In this document: positions 1 to 12,700 of the stretch, in pieces
How the letters are laid out: every line of letters begins with the position of its first letter
How positions within the stretch are numbered: position 1 is the first letter of the stretch
Source: Phoebastria nigripes
Taxonomy: Eukaryota > Chordata > Aves > Procellariiformes > Diomedeidae
DNA length: 64,000 nucleotides
Assembly (NCBI GenBank): GCA_035582835.1
Contig: JAYKAV010000469.1
Location: 26,625-90,624, forward strand
Direction of reading: 5' to 3'
Position numbers and translations under genes: made by a program
Notes under the pieces: generated by a model
What the model was told of the DNA's origin: nothing
The model's database searches: none
The model's input: the letters and a program-made list of their open reading frames with translations, nothing else

Positions 1-692
1 AGAATCCTTTTCCCCCTGTGAGACAGCTGACCTCCATCTGTCGCCAGCAGGCCCGGTGCCATGTAAACCTCCCCATGATCAAAAAAGCCAAGATTCCACT
101 GGTGGCACCAGCCCCTGAGCCACGTGTTGATCAGGCNTGTTTTCCTGTNCCTGTCAGTANTCNTNCCTGCCACTGAAGGGATTGAGGAAAACACTGCCTG
201 TGCTCCTGATCCTTCAACCAATCGCCCCAGTGCCCTGAAGTCCCTTTTGATCGCTTCTGGGCTTCTCTCTGCAACCTTGTCGCTGCCAGCCTGTATAACC
301 AACAGCGGGTAGCAGTCAGAGGGCCGTACCAGACCAGGGAGTTTCCTAGTAATGTCTCTAACCCGGGCCCCAGGGAGGCAGCAGACTTCCCTGTGGGATG
401 GGTCTGGTCGGCATATCGGGCCCTCCGTTCCCCTCAGAAGGGAATCGCCTATGCCAATTACNCTCCTTTTTTTCTTAGCAGAGGCAGTCATAATGCGTGG
501 GGCTGGCTGCCTCACCCTAGGCAACCCCCTGGATAGACCTTCATCTACACCTTCATTTGCCTGGCCCTCAAGTTCCAGAGCCCCATACCTGTTGTGTACG
601 GGCAACTGGGAAGGTGAGGGAGGCCAGGCGGGGGTTCGCCTGGCACCCTGAGCAGGGACCTGTTTCCATTCCCCCCCGTCACTTAGGTCCCC
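1..692 (-). mobile_element. CR1 LINE fragment carrying the C-terminal half of ORF1 (continues past the left edge)
   Basis: This is a piece of a CR1 non-LTR retrotransposon on the minus strand. It is clearly richer in G and C than the AT-rich DNA that begins right after it, and its minus-strand translation carries the CR1 ORF1 signature: a HNRYGALELE box followed by a GDSLLRGTEGP esterase block. Homology stops near 692, where the next upstream codon (695-693) is TAA, so the copy is truncated at its 5' side, as most CR1 insertions are. The rest of the element (the ORF1 end and ORF2) should lie to the left of the window. Five ambiguous bases fall between 137 and 165 and one at 462, which fits a multi-copy sequence that was hard to call. 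Confidence 0.85.
1..692 (-). CDS. CR1 ORF1 protein, partial: SGNH/GDSL esterase-like domain
   Basis: ORF1 of CR1 elements encodes an RNA-binding or accessory protein with a C-terminal SGNH-hydrolase (esterase) domain; its role in retrotransposition is not settled. One minus-strand frame (codons whose lowest coordinate is a multiple of 3) is open from 692 to the window edge, about 230 codons, with no stop. In order I read GGEWKQVP near 680-657, HNRYGALELE near 596-567, a basic KKKR stretch near 474-463, block I GDSLLRGTEGP near 449-417 with the expected nucleophile Ser, a REVCCLPGARVRD block near 395-357, LLVIQAGSD near 294-268 in the place of the family's G-x-N-D block, NTWLRGWC near 128-105, and the last block TDGGQLS near 41-21. 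The family's final block is DxxH; here the His position reads Gln. The 5' part (coiled coil, start codon) is missing and the 3' end is outside the window. Probably a dead but recent copy. Confidence 0.8.
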
Positions 693-1700
693 TTATTGCT
701 AAGTTTTATTGTAGAAATACTGCTAGACAGTTGGCAAATACATTGAGTTTGATATTGTCAGTATGAATATTTTTCTTAGCGTGTGGGTATGGGAAACATA
801 TTGGGTCAGTCTGTAGGTTCAAAGGACAATGAACTTGTAGGGATTCACAAAACACAGACATGACGACGCCATTTTGTGGTGCCAGACTCCAATTTGCTTC
901 TGAGGTAGTTACTCATATTCCTTCCACAGTGAAGATGCCTAGGAAAAGGATTCACAGCAACCAGTACAGTAGATGATGGAACATCCCTAAACAAAAGAAA
1001 AAAGAAAAAACAAGAGTTATAAGAACAGATGAGAAGAGGGATGTGTTAAAAAGTTAGGGGTTTTTTTTTTACCTTGAACTGATATGGAACTGCCTTCACT
1101 GACTCAAACATTTCCTTCCAAAGAAAAGCTTTTATACAACATGGCATTTATACAACATGCAAGCGCTTATTGCCTCTCATAAATGAGAAATTTCAATGGA
1201 TTTTTTGTTTAAGTCTAAATGGTTTCAAGCGCTTCCTTCTCAGCAGAATATCCTGAGCACCTTACTCCAGGCAGCTGAGGCAGAGGCTTCACTTTTAGTG
1301 CATTTTCTATGAAAGAGTCTTCAGCCAAAAATACAAGATTCAAGAACTTGGGAATAAACAGAAAATGAAAGAGCTCAACACAGTAATTTAGCGATTCCTG
1401 CATTAAATTGTGAAGGATAGTTCTGGGATCTAGCATCTGTTCTAATGGTCATGTATTTTTACAAGTATTAATAATGAATGTAAAAAAATTAAGTCATTAT
1501 TGTAACAGGAGCTAAAACCCAGGAATCCTAATGATACTCTTCTTCACATGGAACCCAATAGTGCAGGTAGACTCAAACAAGCTCCCTGGATGAGGACTTT
1601 TTGGTGTCACAGTCACAACAATCCTTATTTGTGAGTTGCAGATAAATTCAGGTCTTTTTTAGGTGCTAAGAAACTTAGCTGGGATACACAGTACCAGCAT

Positions 1701-1730
1701 TTTAGTACCATTTAGTACCATTTAGTACCA
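1701..1730. repeat. 10-bp tandem repeat, 3 exact copies
   Basis: The unit tttagtacca occurs three times without a mismatch. A related partial unit precedes it in gtaccagcat. Probably replication slippage. Confidence 0.9.
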
Positions 1731-2513
1731 CAGTAACATTCATATGCAGAAAGGGTCTATGGTTCTTCAGACACATGAGAGGTTAGAATCTTTTTAGAGA
1801 ATTTTTGTCTTACATTTCAAAAGTGCAGTTATATCTAAGCCACACTGAGTGCCTAAGTTCCTTGCATTAATAGGAAATGCCAGCATTTCCCCAACTGAAC
1901 CAAGTAAGCAACAGCTACAACCAGACTCTGAATTTTGATGCTAAGAAAGGTTAAACCTCAATAAATGTATCATTAAAAAATAATTGAAATAGAATAAAAA
2001 GGATGCATAGTTCTCACTTTAAAAAGTACTGTCTGTGATCTGAAGAGAAAGGAAAAACATCAACAAGTAGAATGGTTTTATCAAGGAAAATGAAGCATAT
2101 TCATTGCTTGTTTTTCTAATAATTGACAACAAATTTCTCCAAGTCCCTAGCTAACATCCAAATCCTGATTCATTATTATACACAATAATATGATGTAAAT
2201 TGCTATATTTAACCCCTTTGACACTCTGAATAGAAGTCTCTGGTGTAAGATGCTAATGCAGCATTTATTATTGCTTGGTGACAGCACCTTCTTCACTAAA
2301 GATTTATTATTTATTGATGTGATCAATTTCTGCTTAGAAAACTGATAAAAATGACAAAGCCAGTGCTTAGTTTGATCCCACGTATGATTCCTCCTGATGT
2401 GTATTCTGACTGCAAGTGTAAAAGGATGACATGTATGACGGCCTTTTTTTCAACATCACCACTTCCTGTTGTTTTATTGCATCTAGATAAACCAAAAGCA
2501 ATATTCTAACTGC

Positions 2514-2540
2514 TTTGGTTTTGGTTTTGGTTTCGGTTTT
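2514..2540. repeat. TTTGGT-type simple repeat
   Basis: Four to five hexamer-like units of the TTTGGT/GGTTTT kind, one with a G to C change (tttcgg). It is a short degenerate microsatellite and not a vertebrate telomere repeat. Confidence 0.8.
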
Positions 2541-4017
2541 AATCTGGTTACTGTAAGAAACAGACCAGAACAATACAAATATTAAGGATAAAACTCATTT
2601 TAAGTCCCTTCTTATCTCTTTCCTTTGTTTCTCAGAATTATCCCTTGCTAGCATAACCCAGCAGTGCACAAATTGGAATAACGGGAATAACTAGCAAACT
2701 GGGTTAACTCATACATAAAAAAAATCCTATCTTAACAGTCCTTCCTAAAGGACTATTAACCATTTTAGTAAGACACTGATCATAGTAACATGTAGCATCT
2801 GTAACATCCTTCTCTATAGGCAGATAGCTGTTGTCTTTGGATGCTGCAACATCACTCCCCAAATGTCTTATTGTGACAGAAACATGACTGACACTCCCAT
2901 TTAAAAAACAAAAAGTCAAACAAACTTCTTCCCAATTTTCTCCCCAACTCTTCCTGCTTCTTTTCCTTATTTTTTTTCTACGTATTTAATCCTTCTGAAA
3001 GTTCCTGGATCACCAGCACTTGGTTATAAAATTCTGCTCTTATCAAGTAAAACACAGGTAAATGCTTCAGTCCTCCATACCATTTATGTTTTAATCCTCC
3101 CTGGAAAGACAACAACACATTCCAAACTTAGAAGATAGTCCATTCCCTAAGCCTATGTATTTTGTAGGTACGATAAACACTAATAAATAAGGGGTTGTAG
3201 AATTTGGCACCACGTTAACAGCAGAATATACTTCAGCCATTTGCTATAATCTCATTATTTCCACTCAGTATACTATTCCTTCCTGAATTGATAGAAAGAC
3301 TTAATTCATATTAGGAGCTTGACATTTGAAGTAGGAATATGTAGTAGGAAATAAAAAGCTTTTCTAAAATCAGTATTTCTCTAATGTACAAGGAAACAAA
3401 AGACTGTATTTTCTCAGTACTTAAATGAGTTAAGTGTCCAACATCCAAATAACATCTGAAAATCCTTTTGAAAATTACAGCCTATAGATATACTAAATGC
3501 TCTAAAGGAAGATAATTAACATCAATCAAAATTGAAACAATATTTGGCTATTTAAGAATGGAGTGTAAATTAAGAACTATAGGCTTGTTCTTCACATGGA
3601 TAAGTAAATCAATCAGTTTTTCTTGATTTTCTTTTGAAAATAGTAGGGTGAATACATGACAAACTAATATCATTTCTGGTCTACTAGACACGTTTAAAAC
3701 TGAAATCTATCAATTTCAGATTCTTTATTTGTAAAATGAGCATAATCACAATTACATACTTTGTGTTAGTACATACCGTTAGACATTATTGCAAAGTTTG
3801 TTGGGCTGTGTAAAAGAATTTGCATTGTGTTTGTGAACTTTCTTTCAAAAAAAATTACTTAATCATCTACTATTTTAATTTTTAAAGAAGATTGGAACGG
3901 CTATGCATAACATTTAATTAAGAAAAAAAAAGACAATCAATTTATCAAGGTGTACTGCGTTAAGTTTATTAGGTGTTCTTACCTAATCTGAAGAAAACAA
4001 TTCAGAAATACTTCAGC

Positions 4018-4556
4018 ATAATCACAGAATGACAGACCTGTTGGAAGCAGCCTCAGTAGATTATCTAGTCCAACATCGCTGCTCAAAGCAGTGTCACCAA
4101 CAGCAGGTTGCTCAGGGCTGTGTCCAGAAGGTATCTCCAAGGATGGAGACTCCACCGCCTCTCCAGACAACGTGTTCAGTGTTCAATCACCCTCACAGTA
4201 AAAAAGTTTTTCCTTGTATTTAAGTGGAATTTCTTGTATTTCAGTTTGTGCCCATTGCCTCTTGGCATTTCACAAGGCACCACTGAGAAGAGTCTTTCTC
4301 TGTCTTCTTTACTCCTTCCCCACGACCATCAGGTATTTATACACATGGATAAGAGCCCCCAGAGCCTTCTTTTCTCCAGGCTGAATAGTCCCAGCTCTCT
4401 CAGCCTCTCTACATAGCTCACATGCTCCAAGCCCTTCAGGATCTTCATGGCCCTGTGCTGGACTCCGATATGTCCATGTCCCTCTCATACCAGGGAGCCC
4501 CAGACTGGACACAACACTCCAGCTGTGGCCTCCTCAATGCTGAGGAGAGGTCCTTT
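4018..4556 (-). mobile_element. CR1 LINE 3' end, 5'-truncated, old
   Basis: Read on the plus strand it starts with the reverse complement of the CR1 3' tail (atcacagaatgacagacctg, a decayed form of the ATTCTATG-type tail) and runs through the reverse of the ORF2 C-terminus and 3'UTR. Recognisable blocks include gtccaacatcgctgctcaaa near 4067, the tccaaggatggagactccac block near 4136, cttttctccaggctgaatag near 4368 and ctgtgctggactc near 4453. It is more diverged than the copies at 9 and 57 kb: the tail is mutated and ORF2 is broken by stops and shifts. Truncated at about 4556, so roughly 540 bp remain. Confidence 0.85.
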
Positions 4557-6267
4557 TCTACAAAGAAATTAGAAAAGACCTTCCATTTTCATCGTGCTGC
4601 TCTTAAACTTCATTGTTAAAAGTACAATATTATATTTTCTGATTTGAACAGAATTTCAACTGAAGGCTACTTGACCCTATATGTTTTAATTACAATAGGT
4701 GAATCAAACATTAACAAGGATACAATTAGTTTAAAACGCAAGTAAAAGTCAATATGGTCTCCTGGGTTAAGTGAGGTTTTTCCTCCAAAGCATAGTAACT
4801 CAAGCAATGTAAATAGAATATTGATAGCGCAAGGCTTGTGTGACAGGAAGTTGTGAGAAGTCACAGCAAATTATCAGCCTACTTAATATGAAGTATCACA
4901 AAGACTGATTGCAGTGGTTTACTTGCCCTGTTCCACATTTGTCTGTGTCTTCTTTTGATCACACAGCTTGTTTATGGGTTTATCATTACAGTTCCAGAAC
5001 ACTTGATCTATCTTTTTCAGTTAGTACAGAGTAGCTACTAAGCAAAATATTATTGTCATATAATCAATGAAAATTTCACAGTAGTCTTGCTTCTTGTTCA
5101 GCTATAAACTGAGCTGGGCATATTGTTTGCATTCCATGAGTCTGTGCTTGATAAACATAAAATTATTTCTTTTACCAACCTTCATGGCAAATGGATAATG
5201 AAAATAAAGAAAAATAAAGTAAATCATCACAAAATACATAGCTAAACTTCAGTCACTTGGAAATACACTTATAAGGAGTTATGCAGTATCTACGGAAACA
5301 ATTGTCCAAATCCTCCTTTCATTTTTGCATCCACAAGCCGACCAACATCAATGAGATTAGATGAATGTGGAAGAATGTTTTTCCCTTAAGCCTCCAAAAT
5401 GCATAGATTAGTAATCAGGATAAATAGGGGAGCTAGTAATGAAGGCCACAGTCTTTCATAAGAAAACCACAGCTCTGTGGTGAGAATGCTAACTGAAAAT
5501 ATTAAATGGAGTTAATGTGTGACTGGACTGTGTACCTCAGTTTTTAGCAGATGAATGACAGAACACAAAGTTAGAGATATGCAAGAAAATAGAGAGAAGA
5601 ACTGAAAATGAGTCAGCTTGGCAACAAACGTCAAAGATAATAATGTGGTAAAAATTAGGTAGGGTTTTAGAAAACGTTCAGCTTGTGTAAAATGAGCAGC
5701 ATGATATCCTTCTGTAACTACAGAGGGAAGATGATGTAGCATAAGATGAATAAAGACAAGGTAGAAGCATAAAGTAAATGACTGACAGAGAAATCATAGT
5801 TGAAGTCATGAGTGGCTAAAAGGAATCAAAAAGTGTGTAGAAAGATGGTGAAAGAGAGAGAGTCATGTGGGAAGAAAGAGGAAAGGATAATCCAACTAAA
5901 AGAGCTACTGAAGAAAGAAACAGAAGTCATGAACGCCTCATACATCAAGGTGTACTAAGGGAAACAGCTATAAAAATAACTCTCTTAAAGCTTCTATTCT
6001 GTTATTTCAACAGATCCAGAACAGATGCCAGATGCCTGCCTCTGCAGGGGTCAGTGCACATGAAAATCTGAAAAAAGAAAATAAACCCCTTTTGGCTATA
6101 AATTAAAAAAACCCTAAATACCAGTCTTTTAAAGCAAACAACAATTATTATCGTGGACTATTTGAACTGTGCTATCACTCACAGTGTGCTATATGCTTAT
6201 CCAGAGAAGCTGACAAGTGGAGAAAGTAAGCAGTATATGAAAGATAAAGGAGTAGAATAAATTGTAT

Positions 6268-6313
6268 ATATATACACACACATATATATACATATATATG
6301 TGTGTGTATATAT
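6268..6313. repeat. Perfect 22-bp inverted repeat (TA/CA-TG/TA microsatellite palindrome)
   Basis: Positions 6268-6289 pair without mismatch with 6292-6313, leaving only two bases (6290-6291) in the centre. The arms consist of an AT run, a CACACACA block and another AT run, mirrored by TGTGTGTG on the other side. This could extrude as a cruciform or hairpin and is a likely site of length variation. Confidence 0.95.
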
Positions 6314-7641
6314 TTATGTTTATATAAATACTAACTGTATCCATTGATCTTCAGTCTAACAATGATGCATTATGGTGGTTAGGATGGCACTTTACTGGAG
6401 AAATGGAACAGGAGGAGAATCAGAGAGAGAGAGAAGTAATCTATTCAACACGTTCAATAAGAAAAATAGGTTCAGATCATCTCTGATCATCCACGGATTC
6501 CCATTATCTGAAAATTATTCATCTGGATGACTTGAAAGCAGAACTGGGTTGCTACAACACAATATTTTATGTGAAAGAGGAAAGTAAAAAGTGATAAAGT
6601 AGTGAAACCAGAACCTTCTTGACTTTAGAAAATGATGTGGACGACAAGTTTATATTTCTATTCTCGTTGCAATCATTGTCACGAGGACAGACTCCTATTG
6701 TGACATACTGTGTTCTCATTATATCCTTTGCTGAAGAAATAAAATCAATACCTCATGCATTTTTCAAAGCAAGTTTACCTGTTGATGGCTGTGGAATACA
6801 TAGCTTATCAACGTATGAACAGCTAAACACACTACTAGGTACATTAGACCACTGTCTTTTGTATACTATAACTGTTACTAAAATTGCACTACCTTGTTCT
6901 CATGATAAAGATTACAGTAAGGATGAGGTATAACATACTGTACCTTGAATTCATTTTTATAACAATAATTGTAATGAAAGAACGTACTGGCAATGTATTT
7001 TTAAAGCTCAGCTTTCATTATAATTGGGAAGAAAAAAAATTTGGACTCTGTCCCAGATGGCTCACAACAATCTTCTGGTAAAAAAAGACACTCTTGCAAT
7101 AGCTATCCTTTGTGAACCAGTTGATGAAGCCACAATGAGTTTTGTTATGCACTTCTGAGGGCTGAAAATTAATAATTAATGTAAAATAAAGAAATATATG
7201 GAACATAGAATGCTGGAATTACAAAGCTGTGACATCCACAAAAGAAAATCTGCAGAAACATAGAATTATTACAATATGGACTTCAATTTCCATCTAAAGT
7301 CAGAAAAAAGCCCATCATTGATTTTCATAAGAGCAAGATTTGACTAATTGATCTTGTAGTTTGAAATCAGTGAGATGCCTTTTCATGTGCCGTCCACGTT
7401 GATCCGGTTCTGTTAATCTCTTTCACATCTAAGTAATTCATAGTTAATCACTGAACTGGGTGATTAGCCTTGACCAATCTAGATGCTGAATCCTGTGACA
7501 AACTAAATGCTATCACTAGAACTTAACCACATCTACCAACAACTAGGAAGCAAGTGTTGATAGCTATTCTTAAACCAAGAACCTCCAAATCTCTTGTGGC
7601 AGTAGGTAGCATAAACCCGTAGTTTACTAATAGTAAAACTA

Positions 7642-7669
7642 AGTAGTAGTAGAAGTAGTAGTAGTAGTA
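7642..7669. repeat. (AGT)n microsatellite
   Basis: About nine AGT units with one interruption (agaagt). Simple repeat only. Confidence 0.9.
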
Positions 7670-8402
7670 ATAACAGCCCTTAATTGCAGAGATCAAACAA
7701 ACAAAACAAAAAACCTATTAGGGCTGACAGGACACATTGCAAATACCCCTTTACTTTTAGGATGTCACTGGCTTAAATCATATTTAGTAAAAACAAAGAT
7801 GACCAAAAGCGGACACTTCCATGCTATTATCCTGCTTTGTTTGGCAACAGCTGTGAAAAGCCTGTTCTGCAATACTTCTAAGACCTTTTATAATACCTGT
7901 CTCATAAAACAATACCTTGAGTACTAGGTGTGTTTCAAATTCTGAAGGCATCTGGCCTGATTTCAACCAACTGACCAACTGCCACGTAACTGTTCATCTT
8001 ACCAAGTGGTAGGCTGAGTGGAGTAAAGCAATATAACAACAAAACAACAGGGTAAAACAAAGAGTGTGTCTTGTCTTCCAAATTCATCACATTATCCCTA
8101 ACACTTTGCTCCCCATTTACTTACACAGCACCCTAAAATATTGTTTCACATGCTCAGAAACAAAGACAAGGCCCATATGCTGAAAAACAGCTTTCTAATT
8201 TATTAGTACCTGTTATTCTAGAGTCACTTAGATTCTCTGTATCACTGTTTTTTTCCTTGTAGCTAGAAATGCAATAGATTTATAAACAGACTGTAAGTAA
8301 TCTAAAATTTTAACAATATCACTGGTGTTTCTTCCTGTTTACTCTTTTTAAGCCATACAGCTCACATTTTAATGACAACAAAAACTGTGTGTCTATGTTT
8401 TA

Positions 8403-9643
8403 GGGACCAGTCAGCTTCACCTCCTTGCCTGGTAAGGTCATGGAACAGATTCCATATGTCGAAACATATGGGAGACAGGGAGGTGATTAGAGAGCCAACG
8501 TGGCTTCACCAAGGGCAAATCATGCCTGACTAATCAAGTGGCATTCTACAATACAGTGACTGCATCAGTGGACAAGGAAAGAACTACTGATGTCATCTAT
8601 CTAGATTTCTGCAAGGTCTTTGATATGGTCCCTGACAACATTCTTGCTGCTAAATTGGAGAGACACAGATTTGATGGATGGACTGTTAGATGAATAAGGA
8701 ATTGGCTGGATGGCTGTGTCCAAAGAGTTATAGTCAATGGCTCAATCTCCAAGTGGAAACCAGTAACGAGTGGTGTCCCTCAAGAGTCCATACTGGGACC
8801 AATACTATTTAATATCTTCATCAATGACATAGACAGTGGGGTTGAGTCAACAAGTTTGCAGATGACACCAAGCTGAGTGGTGTAGTTGATATTCTTGAGG
8901 GGAGGGATGCTATCCAGAAAGACCTTGGCAGCCTTGAGGAGTGGACACATATGAACCTCATGAAGTTCAACAAGGCCAAGTGCAAGGTCCTGCAACAGGG
9001 TTGGGGCAGTACCCAGTATCACTACAGACTGGGGGATGAATGGGTTGAGAGCAGCCCTGAGGAGAAGGACTTGGGCATACTGGTGGATGAAAAATTGGAC
9101 ATGAGCTGGCAATGTGCACTTGCAGCCCAGAAAGCCAATTGTATCCGAAGCATGGCCAGCAGGACAAGGGAGGTGATTTTCCCCCTCTACTCTGCTCTCG
9201 TGAGACCCCACCTGAAGTACTTCATTCAGCTCTGGGATCCACAGTACAAGACAGACATGGACCTGTTAAAGCGGGTCCAGAGGAGGGCCACAAAAATGGT
9301 CAGAGGGCTAGAACACCTCTCCTATGAAGAAAGCCTGAGAGAGTTGGGGTGGTTCATCCTGGAGAAGAGAAGTCTCTGGGGTGACCTTATTGCTGCCTTT
9401 CAATACTTAAAGGGGGCTTATAAGAAAGATGGAGAGAGACTTTTTAGCAGGGTCTGTAGTAACAGGACAAGGGGCAATGGTTTTAAATTGAAAGAGGGTA
9501 GGTTTAGATTGGACATAAGGAAGACATTTTTTATGCTCAGGGTGGTGAGACACTGGAATGGGTTGCCCAAAGAACTTGTGGATGCCCCATCACTGGAAGT
9601 GTTCAAGGTCAGGCTGAACAGGTCTTTGTGCGACCTGATCTAG
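8403..9643 (+). pseudogene. CR1 ORF2 (reverse transcriptase and C-terminal domain), broken
   Basis: ORF2 of CR1 encodes an endonuclease and a reverse transcriptase for target-primed integration; only the RT and the C-terminus remain. The first catalytic block reads [13 protein letters not shown] near 8587-8625. It is followed by an in-frame TGA at 8691-8693 where the family has TGG (Trp before RNWL), then [13 protein letters not shown] near 8765-8803 and [10 protein letters not shown] frameshift near 8850 separates these from the FADDTKLSG catalytic box at 8855-8881. The downstream part is open from the ATG at 8951 to the stop at 9641 (230 codons), starting [13 protein letters not shown] and ending in the usual [15 protein letters not shown] tail. 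Two or more disruptions mean no working RT. Confidence 0.9.
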
Positions 9644-9730
9644 TGAAAGATGTCCCTGCCCATGGCAGGGGGGTTGGACTAGATGATCTTTAAAGGTACC
9701 TTCTAACCCAAACCATTCTATGATTCTGTT
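8403..9730 (+). mobile_element. CR1 LINE 3' half (RT core, ORF2 C-terminus, 3'UTR)
   Basis: A 5'-truncated CR1 element on the plus strand. It begins inside the RT region (gaccagtcagcttcacctcc block) and ends with the CR1 3' terminus aaccattctatgattctg at about 9712-9730. The 3'UTR is short: after the ORF2 stop at 9641-9643 comes cccatggcaggggggttgga, the typical CR1 3'UTR start. A long C-terminal frame is still open, so the copy is of moderate age. It is the only one of the seven CR1 pieces in the window on the plus strand. Confidence 0.92.
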
Positions 9731-12700
9731 TCTATATTAAATTGCCACAATCCTCCTGCCCAACTTGAAGATAACTCAGACTTATTTTGCAATGAGAAAC
9801 CCACTGAGTTCAGGTGAGATTTTTGTTCCCCTCTTCCTCTGCTGACAGTTATTCCAGTGTAAAACACAACCAATTTCTCAGGTGTACCTGCCTTTCATGA
9901 CAGAATATTATGTTTCCTCACAAACCTCTAGGTTGGCATTATGCCAGATTCTTGATATAGTAATAATAGTAATGCTTATTTTTACATATAGTTGAGTGGA
10001 ATGCTTACCTGCATGCAGACTAATAGATCAAACTGTGTTGCAAGCACAGATGACACCAAATTTTCTGAGTTTTTAACATGTAATTTTTAACACTGTCATT
10101 CACTGTCAATGAAAGAGTGATACCCAGTCTAATTATATTGGCTTACATTGTCTTAGCCAGAGATTGCTCAGGAGACCTTGAGAACTGTTGAAAGCAGTTC
10201 TGAAATAAAACATCTATGGTCATATTTCAGTAATAAAAGACTGCAAGCTGCTAAGCAGAAAGGGGGAATTTGTCTGTTAGAGAAGCACATCTGTCTTTCA
10301 TTATGCAAGGCACCCATCACCCGACCAGTGACAAAAAGTCAATATCCTATTTACTTTTTACTTCAAAGCATTTGCAACCTGGAATCATCGGTTTCATCTA
10401 TGATAAAAATAGGCAATTGATGGCAATCATCTTTTTACCATTATTTTCCCTTGCAGGTCAAAGAGAAAAACAATAAAATACTTCATTCATGTGAATGTCA
10501 TTTTCTTATTTAGACATCATAGATAAATTGCCTTTTTAGTACAAAATGAAAACTGGGAATTATTATTTAATGAAGAGTAGTATCCACAAAACAACATAAA
10601 CATATCTTTTCATGATCATTTTCATATTGCTTTTTCAGAGTAATTTCCTTAATTTTCAAATGTATTTTCTTCAAATTATCTTTCCCCACTGTTGCTTAAA
10701 AGGTGATAACTCCACAGTCAAGGATATTCGCTTCTTGAAATAATATATTAAAAAGAAGCAGTAATGCTAAAGAGAAGCAGAGAAACATCTTGGCTTTAGT
10801 CTTTGACAAGAAATAAAATGAGAGAGGGTAAGCAATCTTTAGAGCGCTCTCTCTGCTTAGATTGGATCTCACAAGATATGCTTTTTTCCTTGTTAAGCAG
10901 TTGTCTTAGCCTTTTGTGCTTTGCCAATTAATGACAACTGTTTGCCTTCAGACACTTACTCAAATGAAAATACACTGAGCATTTTATTCTGAAAGCTGCT
11001 TACCTTCATTTCCCTGGCTTCAGTAATACCAAGAAAACTCAGAACCTTGCAGGAATACCAAACACTTTCAGAATTGAATACAAACAAATGCTATGGGATT
11101 TTTTTTATTAATTTGCTGAGTCCAACTGAAGTTCACATCCCGAGACACCTTCTAGAAGAACAGACACTGAATGTAACAATATTTTCGCTGCCTTAATGGT
11201 AGGGTCCTGGTGGAAAGATTAGACAAATCCATAGAACCACCAATGACTATTTAACACACTCCTGAAGAAGAAAATCTGTCTCAGGAAGTCCCTAACTTGC
11301 TGATTGCCAGAAACTGGGAGTTAATATAAAGGAGTTATTCATATTTAACCTGTTTCTCATAGTTTCGGGGGTTTTGTTCGTTTGTTATTAACAAAGCACC
11401 CAATAGTAACTTGGCTTGGAGGGAGGCCCTAACATGGGGTTTTGATCTGATCAACTAGAATAATTTTTGTGTACTCCCACGGTCACATTTTGATCATATG
11501 TACTAAAAGTCACAGAAGAATGAAACCAGATGAAAAGTATAGATAGATCCTGAAGAAAAAAGCATAATATGGTGTAAAATATTTGAAATCATGCTTAATA
11601 TAACTTCTGTGTAAATATTCAGAATACTTCCTAGAAAAGTAGAAGTCTTACAATCCAAGATCAAGCCTGAAAGAAGGACTTATAAACTGAAAACAGACTG
11701 TAATTATAGTTTAAAAGATTTAGCATTAAATTATGATTCAGAGACTTCTAGTCTTTGAACTTCTGCTCATCACCGAGTTTCATAAATTCACTAAATATTT
11801 AATTTTTAACATAAACATTCCTTTCATTCCTACAGTTTTCCATTGTACCAACACGAGCAGCAGTTTCACCTGGCCAGCGAGACATATCTCCAAATTAAAC
11901 CCTACTGGCATCCAGGAGCAAAACAAAAGGAGTACACAAGCCATGTAGCTCACATGTAGGCATTTATAAGCAGACATACACATCTATATGTTTTAATATG
12001 TAAGTTAAATCCCACTCCAAGTGAATAAAAATTTGGTATTGTTGCACCAACCACAATTTGCTAAATCCTAAATGAAAAATCTGCAAGCAAAGAAAATGTT
12101 TTTAAAATACGCCTTTTCAGCAAGAAGGTCATAAATTTAATAGGCTTTNAGAGTATTAGTTTGTTTTCCTTGGGGGGGGAAAAATAATATCTTGAAACAC
12201 CAGGCAACTTCTAAAAACACTGTGATTCCAGTTGACTTTTAATCTCCTCAACATATACTATAAGCAGACAATAAGGAAAAATGCTAAATAGACTATACTG
12301 TAGAAAGCTTTTAATTTTAAAATAATAAGTTTTCAAATGAACAACATTCCAAGATGAATAGGCTTGGTTTACCATGACATGTTTTCTCTTACAAAACTGT
12401 GAAAGAGCAATACAGGAACATTTATTATTTAACATTTGTATTGCAGTAATAGCTAGAGCTTGAAAGGGAGGAATCAAGGCCTCACTGAACAAACACATCA
12501 CAAAAAAAGTAATTCCTCCTCACAAAGTTTAGAGTCCAAAAGCCAATAGCACAATCACATTCTCTTCATACTTAGGAGAGCTTATTACAAAAGTCAGGAT
12601 ATCCATCCAACAGTTTAATGCTTTTGGGTTCTTTCTAAATTCAGGGCAAAAAGTCAAATCATATCTATATATGCCCAGCAGAGAGTTTTTTAAAGAGAAA

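Larger units (their letters stand above)
693..4017. other. AT-rich noncoding DNA
   Basis: No gene, RNA gene or recognisable transposon is visible. Open frames are short (at most about 75 codons), on both strands, and show no family resemblance or splice context. The stretch holds two small tandem repeats (1701-1730 and 2514-2540, listed separately) and several A/T runs such as the T run near 1062-1071. Confidence 0.6.
4557..8402. other. AT-rich noncoding DNA
   Basis: No gene or transposon recognised. Two open frames of about 100 codons or fewer (for example 6619-6933 plus) have no recognisable domains and no splice or start context. The stretch contains the large TA/CA palindrome at 6268-6313 and the AGT repeat at 7642-7669. 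Confidence 0.6.

Noticed and set aside
2514..2540. GGTTTT-type repeat resembling a telomere repeat
   Set aside because: Vertebrate telomeres are TTAGGG; this is a short degenerate microsatellite.
8452..8471. 8-bp hairpin CCATATGT/ACATATGG inside the plus-strand CR1
   Set aside because: Short, and best explained by a small deletion in the CR1 sequence at that place.
8780..9211. 143-codon minus-strand frame
   Set aside because: It is the antisense shadow of the plus-strand CR1 ORF2.
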